Source: Myxococcales bacterium
GTDB lineage: Bacteria; Myxococcota; Bradymonadia; REDH01
Reading direction: 5' to 3'
DNA: 5,084 nt
Assembly: GCA_018970625.1 (NCBI GenBank)
Contig: JAGWVZ010000294.1
Span: 1 to 5,084, forward strand
How positions within the stretch are numbered: position 1 is the stretch's first letter; every line of letters begins with the position of its first letter. Position numbers and translations under genes: made by a program. The notes under the pieces were generated by a model. The model was given only the letters and a program-made list of their open reading frames with translations. It did not search any database and was not told the DNA's origin. Of this stretch, positions 1-5,050 are shown one piece after another.

Positions 1-1227
1 GTGATTATTGCTGGCGCGTTCTGGTTTCAGCGTCGTGCGCAGCCACTCTATGCCGATGTTCGTGAGCGGGTGGGCGCGCTGGCTGCCCGATTGCAAAATA
101 ATATTTCTGGAATTGCCACCATTCGTAGTTTTACGGCTGAGTCGCGCGAGGTAGAGGCGCTGCGGGTCGAGAGTCAGGCGTACTGCGATGCCAATCGTCG
201 GGCGATCGCGGTGGCTTCGGCGTTTATTCCGGTGATTCGAATGGCGATTCTCGCCGGGTTTCTGGTGACCTTTGTGGTCGGTGGAAATATGGCGCTGGCG
301 GGTACGCTGGCCGCAGGTTCGTATGGGTTGCTGGTATTTCTGACGCAGCGACTGCTGTGGCCCATGACCGGCCTCGCCGAGACAGTCGATTTGTTTGAGC
401 GCGCCATGGCGTCTACACGGCGGGTGCTGGACCTGCTCTCGACACAGCCGAGTATTGTCGATGCAGCCGATGCGGTCGTTATGCCCGCCCTGCGAGGCGA
501 CCTGGAGTTTCGCGACGTTTATTTTTCGTACAGTAACGGCACCCCTGTCCTGAGCGACGTCTCGTTGTCGGTTCGGGCGGGCACAACCGTGGCATTTGTA
601 GGGCCGACCGGCAGCGGCAAGAGCACACTGCTGAAGCTGGTATTGCGTTTCTTCGAGCCTGTGTCGGGCGCCGTTCTTGTGGATGGCACGCCGGTATCCC
701 GGATTCGAATGAATGATTTGCGCAGCCAGATGGGTCTGGTGAGTCAGGACGTGTATCTGTTTCAGGGCACCGTGCGCGAAAACATTGCCTTTGGGCGTCC
801 CGGTGCGACCGAAGCCGATATTGTTGAGGCAGCGCAGGCAGCCGAGGCGCACGAGTTTATTCGGGCGTTGCCGCAGGGGTACGATACGGTGGTCGGGGAA
901 AGGGGGCAGAAATTATCGGGTGGGCAGCGGCAGCGAATTTCGATTGCCCGCGCGATTCTGAAGAATCCGCCGATCCTGATTCTCGATGAGGCGACCTCGG
1001 CGGTGGACAATGAGACCGAGGCTGCGATTCAACGCTCGATGCGGCGCATTTCGGTGAATCGAACGGTGCTGGTGGTCGCGCATCGCCTGTCGACGATTGT
1101 GCACGCGGACCAGATCATCGTGCTCGAAAATGGACGTGTAACAGAGACGGGACGGCACGAGGACCTGCTCACCCGGGGGGGAACGTATGCCGCCCTGTGG
1201 AACGTGCAGACCGGGCAGGCCGGATGA
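1..1227 (+). CDS. ABC exporter, fused membrane and ATP-binding domains (5'-truncated by window)
   Basis: This is the C-terminal 408 residues of a type I ABC exporter half-transporter (MsbA/LmrA-like), which uses ATP hydrolysis to move a substrate, often a lipid or drug, across the inner membrane. Residues 35-47 match the cytoplasmic loop typical of the family (ISGIATIRSFTAE). Two hydrophobic segments at about 68-94 and 97-120 fit the last two membrane helices. The ATPase domain is complete: A-loop Tyr177, Walker A GPTGSGKST at 201-209, Q-loop Gln249, signature LSGGQ at 305-309, Walker B ILILDE at 325-330, D-loop SAVD at 333-336 and switch His361. Family members run to about 580-600 residues, so roughly 180 are missing upstream. 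The GTG at position 1 is therefore probably an internal Val codon, not a start. All catalytic motifs are intact. The substrate cannot be told from the sequence. Confidence 0.95.
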   Translation: MIIAGAFWFQRRAQPLYADVRERVGALAARLQNNISGIATIRSFTAESREVEALRVESQAYCDANRRAIAVASAFIPVIRMAILAGFLVTFVVGGNMALAGTLAAGSYGLLVFLTQRLLWPMTGLAETVDLFERAMASTRRVLDLLSTQPSIVDAADAVVMPALRGDLEFRDVYFSYSNGTPVLSDVSLSVRAGTTVAFVGPTGSGKSTLLKLVLRFFEPVSGAVLVDGTPVSRIRMNDLRSQMGLVSQDVYLFQGTVRENIAFGRPGATEADIVEAAQAAEAHEFIRALPQGYDTVVGERGQKLSGGQRQRISIARAILKNPPILILDEATSAVDNETEAAIQRSMRRISVNRTVLVVAHRLSTIVHADQIIVLENGRVTETGRHEDLLTRGGTYAALWNVQTGQAG

Positions 1228-1280
1228 GGTGAGACGAGCAGCACGTGATGTGGCTGTTCGTCGGCGACAGAAAACTTGCG

Positions 1281-1308
1281 CGAGACGTCGGCATGCGATG
1301 CCAGCTCG
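1281..1308. other. Imperfect hairpin in the convergent gap, weak terminator candidate
   Basis: The 94-bp gap between the convergent ABC exporter and lipoprotein genes contains an inner stem GGCAT/ATGCC (1290-1294 with 1298-1302, loop GCG). An outer CGAG/CTCG pair (1281-1284 with 1305-1308) encloses it across an internal loop. A two-way terminator would be expected here, but no T-run follows on either strand, so the role is uncertain. Confidence 0.25.
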
Positions 1309-1321
1309 GCGTCCCGATCGA

Positions 1322-3031
1322 TCAGGGGGCCATGCACCGGACGTTGGAAATGTTGCTAAAGACATTGTCGACGAAGGTCACGTTGCCTTCGGGAAACGAG
1401 ACATCGGCGACGTGCCAGAATTCCCCTTCGGTGAGCACGCGCGATTCCGACAGCACAATACTGCCAAAGAGGTAAAGGTTCAGGGTGGCTGTGGAGTCTC
1501 CGAATCCGTGTGCGTCGTAATAATTGACGCCCACGCTGTAGGTGCCCGCCGTGGGGTTGTTGTGGCTGGCTGATTCGGGGCCGTCGCCGTTGACGTCGTC
1601 GATGTCGATAGAGGGGTCGTCGGTGGGGGTTCCCACGAGCGGCCAGTCGGGCTGTTTATTGCGCCAGTGACAATCGGCCGGGGTCTGGGTCCAGCAGCCG
1701 AGACTTCGGTTCAGGTAGTGCACATCGAGGTCGCTGCCCGACGCGATACCCTCTTCGCCCGGGGCGTCATCGCCCGGGGTGTCCCACGTCAACTGAATGC
1801 TGAGGGTATCCGAGTAGGACGCCGTGACCTGCACGCTGGACTGGCAAAGGGTGTCGGTGGCTTCATCGACGGCGGTCACCTGCAGCAGATAATCACCGGA
1901 AAGATCAATGAATACAGTGCTTTGTGGCTCGTTGGCCGAGTCGAACGAAGTAAATGAACCATCGGGCTGACTCACGACATCCCAGCGATAGGTGGTGTTG
2001 GCGTGCGTCGGGTCGTTGCCGTTGGTGACCTCGCAGTCCAGGGTGTCGAGCGGCGTCGCCAGAACGGAATCTGAGGCGAATGCGTCGGACCCGACGACGG
2101 CGCAGGTCGCGATCACGTCGTCGCAGCGCACGGCGGCGGTGCGCTGACAGGCGGCTTCGCCATCGACGTCGGCGCAGATGGAACCCGCCGCCGCACACTC
2201 TTCGACCACCTCGAATTCTCCGGAGCGGCACTCGACGACCGCCGTGTTGGCGCAGCGGGTTGCACCTGGCGCACAGCCTGCCGTGAGGCACTCGCCGGCC
2301 ACACAGTATTCGTCCACGCCGCACTCCACGAGCGCGCCGTAGCCACGACCGTCGGGTGTGCACACCTGACCGCCGGATGCGACGCAGCGACCCGAACCGG
2401 GCACGCAGGCCCGAGCGGAGCACTGCCCTGCATTGCAGGTGCAGCCTGCGCCGGTGTCGTCACAGGCGTCGGCGCATGAGGTCGATGACGAACCGGTGCC
2501 GCGCGCGTTGCAAACCAGCAGGTTGTCGCCATCGCAGACCTGTTCGCCGGGTGTGCACACCTGAGGCGTGCAGCTGCCGGCTTCGCAGACGCTGCCGGCT
2601 CCGCAGGCCGAGTCGGTGACGCAGCCGCCGTCGCAGAGTCCGGTGTCGCACTGTCGGCCGTTGGTGCAATCGGCGTCGCTTGCACAAACGCCACAATATC
2701 CCGACTGCACGTCGCACGTGGTGAGCTCTCCTCGGCAGGGGTCCGTTTCGGAGCAGGCTTCGCGGCAGAATCCTTCCAGACAAACGTACCCACCCCGACA
2801 CGCCTCGTTCGAGACACAGGGAGTAAGCGGAACGTCTGGTCCGCTGTCGGCGCCGGCATCGACGGCGGCGTCGGGTAGCCCGAGGTCACCGGCAGCATCG
2901 ACGGGGAGAGAAGATCCATCGGCGGCCGAGCCATCGAGGGTCGTGGTGTCATCGCTGGAACAGGCCACAAGTCCGACCATCAGAACAGGCAGGGCGGCAG
3001 TACGAACCCGAAGAGACGCAAAGTTGTGCAT
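1322..3031 (-). CDS. Cys-rich exported lipoprotein with EB-like modules, PKD-like domain and C-terminal beta domain
   Basis: This 569-residue protein begins with a lipoprotein signal peptide: Arg8 and Arg10, a hydrophobic core, then lipobox LVAC with Cys24 as the lipidation site. Ser-Ser-Asp-Asp follows, so sorting cannot be fixed by E. coli rules. Residues 27-70 are a low-complexity Asp/Ala/Gly/Ser linker. Residues 72-310 hold many cysteines in EB-like or Dickkopf-like modules, including three tandem units starting CTPGEQVC (159), CVPGSGRC (209) and CAPGATRC (253). Residues about 311-402 resemble a PKD-type beta sandwich (YRWDVVSQPDGS, then GDYLLQVTAVDE). Residues about 408-569 form a C-terminal domain with SDLDVHYL, a DIDDVNGDG Asp-rich loop that could bind calcium, and GTYSVGVNYYD. 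The layout is common in myxobacterial surface proteins of unknown function. The ATG has no clear Shine-Dalgarno, but it is the first start after an in-frame TAG and leads straight into the signal peptide. Confidence 0.9.
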   Translation of the reverse strand: MHNFASLRVRTAALPVLMVGLVACSSDDTTTLDGSAADGSSLPVDAAGDLGLPDAAVDAGADSGPDVPLTPCVSNEACRGGYVCLEGFCREACSETDPCRGELTTCDVQSGYCGVCASDADCTNGRQCDTGLCDGGCVTDSACGAGSVCEAGSCTPQVCTPGEQVCDGDNLLVCNARGTGSSSTSCADACDDTGAGCTCNAGQCSARACVPGSGRCVASGGQVCTPDGRGYGALVECGVDEYCVAGECLTAGCAPGATRCANTAVVECRSGEFEVVEECAAAGSICADVDGEAACQRTAAVRCDDVIATCAVVGSDAFASDSVLATPLDTLDCEVTNGNDPTHANTTYRWDVVSQPDGSFTSFDSANEPQSTVFIDLSGDYLLQVTAVDEATDTLCQSSVQVTASYSDTLSIQLTWDTPGDDAPGEEGIASGSDLDVHYLNRSLGCWTQTPADCHWRNKQPDWPLVGTPTDDPSIDIDDVNGDGPESASHNNPTAGTYSVGVNYYDAHGFGDSTATLNLYLFGSIVLSESRVLTEGEFWHVADVSFPEGNVTFVDNVFSNISNVRCMAP

Positions 3032-3073
3032 GGGTGCTACGCGGGCGAGGGTCGATGCGCGATCCGATTCAGG

Positions 3074-3102
3074 CTTCTACTGCGTACCCGGGATCGGGTC
3101 AA
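3074..3102 (-). promoter_or_regulatory. Sigma70-like promoter candidate for the lipoprotein gene
   Basis: On the minus strand, TTGACC (3102-3097, five of six to the -35 consensus) is followed after exactly 17 bases by TAGAAG (3079-3074, four of six to the -10 consensus). Transcription would start near 3067, leaving a leader of about 35 bases before the ATG at 3031. Spacing and placement are good, but the -10 is imperfect and the call rests on pattern only. Confidence 0.45.
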
Positions 3103-3108
3103 CGCGGC

Positions 3109-3124
3109 GACCACCGCGGTGATC
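3109..3124. promoter_or_regulatory. 16-bp near-perfect palindrome, possible operator
   Basis: GACCACCGCGGTGATC reads the same on both strands except for one mismatched pair. It lies just upstream of the -35 of the lipoprotein promoter candidate, where a dimeric regulator could bind. A palindrome of this size can occur by chance in GC-rich DNA. Confidence 0.25.
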
Positions 3125-3165
3125 CGCAGCGCCGATCCCCCGAATCAACGCCATCGTTGAACACC

Positions 3166-3195
3166 CTGTCGCGGCCGCCCTTGTGGCGGCCGCCC
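3166..3195. repeat. Tandem 15-bp GC duplication forming a 9-bp hairpin
   Basis: Two adjacent 15-bp copies (3166-3180 and 3181-3195) match at 13 of 15 positions and share GCGGCCGCCC. The core is itself palindromic, so the copies also form an inverted repeat: GCGGCCGCC at 3171-3179 pairs with GGCGGCCGC at 3185-3193 across loop CTTGT. The stem is entirely G and C. It sits between the divergent promoter candidates, three bases before the -35 of the forward one. It could bind a regulator or block read-through between the divergent units. No T-run follows, so it is not a canonical terminator. Confidence 0.6.
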
Positions 3196-3198
3196 CTA

Positions 3199-3228
3199 TT
3201 GTCATGAAAGAAAGGTGTATTGTATACG
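3199..3228 (+). promoter_or_regulatory. Sigma70-like promoter candidate for the FGE-fold gene
   Basis: TTGTCA at 3199-3204 matches five of six -35 bases. After an 18-base spacer, TATACG at 3223-3228 matches four of six -10 bases, with TG directly before it. Transcription would begin near 3235, giving a leader of about 25 bases that contains the Shine-Dalgarno at 3248. This placement favours the ATG at 3260 as the real start, since an in-frame GTG at 3215 would lie inside the promoter. Confidence 0.45.
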
Positions 3229-3247
3229 GCGAAGGCACGACGCAGAT

Positions 3248-3252
3248 GGGAG
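3248..3252 (+). promoter_or_regulatory. Ribosome binding site that decides the start of the FGE-fold gene
   Basis: GGGAG lies seven bases before ATG 3260, a normal spacing. The earlier in-frame GTG at 3215 would add 15 mostly polar and charged residues in front of the signal peptide. The GTG at 3257 would be only four bases from the site. ATG 3260 is therefore preferred. Confidence 0.6.
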
Positions 3253-3259
3253 CATTGTG

Positions 3260-4711
3260 ATGTACGCAAGAGAAACGGGATTTGGCTGGTCGGGGTGGTG
3301 GTGGCTGCTGTTGGCGGTCATGTGCACGGGCGTTGCATCAGCCGGATGGGCACAATCAGTGCCCTGTGAGTGCCCGGGCGGAACGTCAAGCGGTTGCGAG
3401 CAGGCGATTGTTGAAGAGCAGGGCATGTTCATTCCTGACGAGGGTGTGATCGTGGAGCTGGGGCGTATGGCCGTGGTGTGCGCGCGCGCTGAATATGAGA
3501 CCGGTTGCGACAGTGGCGACTACGATGCGTGCGCCGACTTTGGGCTGCTGCTCTGGGACGATCGCGAGAGTAACGCGTCGGTGATGTATGCCTACCTGCT
3601 GGATGGCTGTAACCGCGCAGGGCGCATGGATGCGTGCCTGACGGCGGCGATGGCGACCGAGCAGGGTCGTGGTGTGACAGCCGATGCAGAGCGGGCGCTG
3701 CAGTTGTATCAACGGCTGTGTGAACAGGAGTATGCGGCCGGCTGTGCGGAGGTCGCGCGGGTTGAAGAGGCACGACAGGCTGAAGAAGCACGGCAGCGAA
3801 ATCCATTTTACCGTGCAGGTGTGACGTTGCCGGAGTTCGTACTGATCCCGTCGGGCACGTTCACGATGGGTTCGCCGTTATCGGAGTCGGGGCGAGGTAG
3901 TGACGAAACGCAACACAGCGTGACGCTGACGCAGGGCTTTTACATCCAGACAACGGAGGTGACACAGGGTCAGTGGCAGGCGCTGATGGGCAATAACCCG
4001 TCGTATTTTTCGTCGTGCGGCGATAGCTGCCCTGTGGATCGGGTAAGCTGGTTCGATGCGGTAGCTTTCGCGAATGCGCGTAGCCGGGCGGAGGGTTTAT
4101 CGGAGTGTTACGAGCTGAGCGGCTGCTCTGGCATACCGGGTTCGGGCACTGTCACGGGTGATGGTGCGCCGCGATATGGCGTGGGTGATTATGCATGCGC
4201 GACAGTCCGGTTTGTGGGGCTGAGCTGCGCTGGCTACCGCCTGCCGACAGAAGCCGAGTGGGAGTATGCTGCGCGGGCAGGCACAACGGGCCCGGCGTAT
4301 GTGTCGGGTACGGTGCACAGCTCGACCCCTTGTGCGGCTGATGCAGCGCTGGCGCGGATCGCGTGGTTTGATGCAACTGCGCTGGTGACGTATGCGTCCG
4401 ACTCCGTGATTACAGCGTGTGACCAGCAACTCAGGGGGCCGCATGGTGTTGGTCTGTTGCAGGCGAACGCCTGGGGCCTGTACGACATGTTGGGGAATGT
4501 GTGGGAGTGGACCAACGACTGGTATGGGTCTGAATACGGTACTGGTGCGGTGACGGACCCTGTGGGTCCGTCAGGAGGCTCCGGCCGGGTCAATCGCGGC
4601 GGCGGCTGGGGCTACCACGCGGCCTACGTGCGCGCGGCCAATCGCAGCTACGACGACCCCGGCTACCGCTACAACGACCTTGGCTTCCGCCTCGCCAGGT
4701 CTGCGCGTTAG
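3260..4711 (+). CDS. Secreted Sel1-repeat/FGE-sulfatase-fold protein, probable DGR target
   Basis: This 483-residue protein has an N-terminal signal peptide (core WWWLLLAVM at 13-21) with likely cleavage after ASA (28) or GWA (31); Cys22 lacks a proper lipobox. Residues about 78-168 resemble Cys-containing Sel1 repeats (for example GCDSGDYDAC), and a Glu/Arg-rich linker follows at 169-180. Residues about 191-480 are an FGE-sulfatase (C-type-lectin-like) domain: IPSGTFTMGSP near 196, PVDRVSW, GYRLPTEAEWEYAARAG at 325-341, GLYDMLGNVWEWTNDWY at 406-422, RGGGW at 446-450 and LGFRLA at 474-479. True formylglycine-generating enzymes carry two catalytic cysteines, two and seven residues after the residue equivalent to Trp450. 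Here these are Tyr452 and Val457, so that activity is unlikely. The C-terminus looks like a DGR variable region, which suggests a ligand-binding or display role in the envelope or outside the cell. Domain calls are firm; the binding role is inferred. Confidence 0.93.
   Translation: MYARETGFGWSGWWWLLLAVMCTGVASAGWAQSVPCECPGGTSSGCEQAIVEEQGMFIPDEGVIVELGRMAVVCARAEYETGCDSGDYDACADFGLLLWDDRESNASVMYAYLLDGCNRAGRMDACLTAAMATEQGRGVTADAERALQLYQRLCEQEYAAGCAEVARVEEARQAEEARQRNPFYRAGVTLPEFVLIPSGTFTMGSPLSESGRGSDETQHSVTLTQGFYIQTTEVTQGQWQALMGNNPSYFSSCGDSCPVDRVSWFDAVAFANARSRAEGLSECYELSGCSGIPGSGTVTGDGAPRYGVGDYACATVRFVGLSCAGYRLPTEAEWEYAARAGTTGPAYVSGTVHSSTPCAADAALARIAWFDATALVTYASDSVITACDQQLRGPHGVGLLQANAWGLYDMLGNVWEWTNDWYGSEYGTGAVTDPVGPSGGSGRVNRGGGWGYHAAYVRAANRSYDDPGYRYNDLGFRLARSAR
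4586..4696 (+). other. Candidate DGR variable region (VR) at the 3' end of the FGE-fold gene
   Basis: The region encodes residues about 443-479. Codons for Gly451, Tyr452, His453, Ala455, Tyr456, Ser463, Tyr464, Asp465, Asp466, Gly468, Tyr469, Tyr471, Asn472 and Asp473 are GGC, TAC, CAC, GCC, TAC, AGC, TAC, GAC, GAC, GGC, TAC, TAC, AAC and GAC. Each could come from AAC by changing only adenines, which is the DGR mutation rule. The intervening residues (RGG.W, RAANR, P, R, LGFRLA) match the constant frame of known FGE-type VRs as I recall it. Third-position C is 29 of 37 codons here and 11 of 37 just upstream. All five Tyr codons are TAC, whereas the rest of the gene mixes TAT and TAC. Part of the frame is general FGE-family conservation, and no template repeat is in the window, so the exact VR limits are approximate. 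Confidence 0.65.
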
Positions 4712-4716
4712 CGCAG
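4701..4716 (+). other. Post-VR hairpin spanning the stop codon
   Basis: CTGCGC at 4701-4706 pairs perfectly with GCGCAG at 4711-4716 across the loop GTTA, which contains part of the TAG stop at 4709-4711. Known DGR targets carry a GC-rich hairpin or cruciform with a 4-nt loop just downstream of the VR that aids retrohoming. Stem, loop size and position fit here, although the loop does not match the GRNA pattern described for several DGRs. It has no T-run, so it is not an ordinary terminator. Confidence 0.5.
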
Positions 4717-4754
4717 GGCTGTTTACCGTTGACCAGTTTTACCTGTGGCGCAGC

Positions 4755-4786
4755 CATTCGGAGAGCGCCGCAGGCGCCGGAGAATG
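4755..4786. other. Two-part hairpin downstream of the FGE-fold gene
   Basis: An inner stem GCGCC/GGCGC (4765-4769 with 4773-4777, loop GCA) is enclosed by CATTC/GAATG (4755-4759 with 4782-4786) across an internal loop. It could protect the 3' end of the mRNA or act as a weak terminator, but no T-run follows. Confidence 0.35.
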
Positions 4787-4799
4787 AAAGTAGCCTCGT

Positions 4800-4838
4800 G
4801 TTGTGGCTCGGCGTGCGCAGCCGCCAAAGGGCCACAAC
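4800..4838. other. Long inverted repeat with nested stem
   Basis: GTTGTGGC at 4800-4807 pairs over 8 bp with GCCACAAC at 4831-4838. Inside it, CGGC (4809-4812) can pair with GCCG (4820-4823). The nested fold suggests a structured RNA or a protein-binding site. No T-run follows on either strand. Confidence 0.4.
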
Positions 4839-4891
4839 GGCGAGGCGGTTGTCTGGAGCGTGCACGCCCCTGACCAGTTATCTGTGCGCCT

Positions 4892-4909
4892 GAGTCGTTT
4901 ATGCGACTC
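4892..4909. other. 6-bp hairpin, loop TTTATG
   Basis: GAGTCG at 4892-4897 pairs perfectly with CGACTC at 4904-4909. It lies 13 bases after the second TGACCAGTT repeat and may form one unit with the following GGCCTC/GAGGCC stem. No known RNA family was recognised. Confidence 0.35.
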
Positions 4910-4921
4910 GAAGAACATAAT

Positions 4922-4963
4922 GGCCTCGCGGCACTGCAGACGAATGTCATGCTCCTTGAGGCC
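4922..4963. other. 6-bp stem enclosing a 30-nt loop
   Basis: GGCCTC at 4922-4927 can pair with GAGGCC at 4958-4963. The 30 bases between have only weak internal pairing. Together with the hairpin at 4892-4909 it could belong to a small structured RNA, but chance pairing is possible. Confidence 0.25.
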
Positions 4964-5003
4964 TATTCAGGAAAGTCCCGTTTTTCCAAAAGGTGCATCA
5001 TTG

Positions 5004-5009
5004 TATAAT
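5004..5009 (+). promoter_or_regulatory. Perfect -10 box, likely promoter of the next gene
   Basis: TATAAT lies in an AT-rich patch after a GC-rich stretch and is directly preceded by TG. The -35 is weak: only T-rich bases (about 4981-4987) sit at the right distance. Transcription would start near 5016, about 23 bases before the ATG at 5039. Confidence 0.45.
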
Positions 5010-5038
5010 ATCGATGTAGTTGAGCTGTTTGCTGCTGC

Positions 5039-5050
5039 ATGAATATTCAT
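5039..5050. promoter_or_regulatory. 12-bp perfect palindrome overlapping a possible start codon
   Basis: ATGAATATTCAT is a perfect 12-bp palindrome and begins exactly at the candidate start codon. TGC before and GCA after (with a 2-base offset) lengthen the symmetry. It could be an operator for autoregulation or a chance AT-rich palindrome. Confidence 0.3.

Larger units (their letters stand above)
4730..4887 (+). repeat. Pair of imperfect direct repeats, TGACCAGTT family
   Basis: TGACCAGTT occurs at 4730-4738 and 4871-4879. Each copy continues with a similar tail, ACCTGTGGCGC in the first (after two extra T) and ATCTGTGCGC in the second. The copies are about 140 bases apart and flank the hairpins at 4755-4838. 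The entry spans both copies. Meaning is unknown. Confidence 0.4.
4712..5038. other. Structured intergenic region without a convincing gene
   Basis: No open frame here has a recognisable product or a well-placed ribosome binding site. The region instead holds repeats and hairpins, listed separately. It also has GTTTACC, GTTGACC and GTTTTACC in a row at 4721-4743, and GCGCAGCC at both 4748-4755 and 4815-4822. GCGCAG occurs once more at 4711, so the CTGCGC of the post-VR hairpin has alternative partners. A T5 run at 4981-4985 has no good stem directly before it. No copy of the VR, and hence no template repeat, was found by eye. Confidence 0.5.

Noticed and set aside
1..3. GTG at position 1 as the start of the ABC exporter
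   Set aside because: The residues from here match the middle of the membrane domain of the family, and about 180 N-terminal residues would be missing. The window edge simply cuts the gene.
18..22. Not a DNA site: LAVMC (residues 18-22 of the FGE-fold protein) considered as a lipobox
   Set aside because: Met at the position before Cys22 does not fit a lipobox, and good signal peptidase I sites (ASA, GWA) follow. The coordinates given here are residue numbers in the protein encoded at 3260-4711.
1905..2970. Long minus-strand frames of 172 and 285 codons, and plus-strand Arg-rich frames, inside the lipoprotein gene
   Set aside because: They are shadows of a GC-rich gene: skewed Arg, Pro and Ala composition, no recognisable domain, and full overlap with a well-supported lipoprotein.
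3215..3259. GTG at 3215 as the start of the FGE-fold protein
   Set aside because: It lies inside the promoter candidate, has no better ribosome binding site, and adds a charged stretch before the signal peptide. ATG 3260 has GGGAG seven bases upstream.
4723..4950. Minus-strand 75-codon frame with AAGGAG close to its ATG
   Set aside because: The AAGGAG is only one base from the ATG, too close for normal use. The product is a low-complexity Arg-rich sequence without known motifs, and no good minus-strand promoter was found.
4978..4986. CGTTTTTCC as a Rho-independent terminator
   Set aside because: The T-run is not directly preceded by a stable stem. The nearest real stem ends at 4963, and only 3-bp pairings lie between.
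4803..5042. Plus-strand 79-codon frame after the FGE-fold gene
   Set aside because: It has a GTG start inside the inverted repeat, no ribosome binding site, no recognisable motif, and mixed composition. I could not relate it to a DGR accessory protein.
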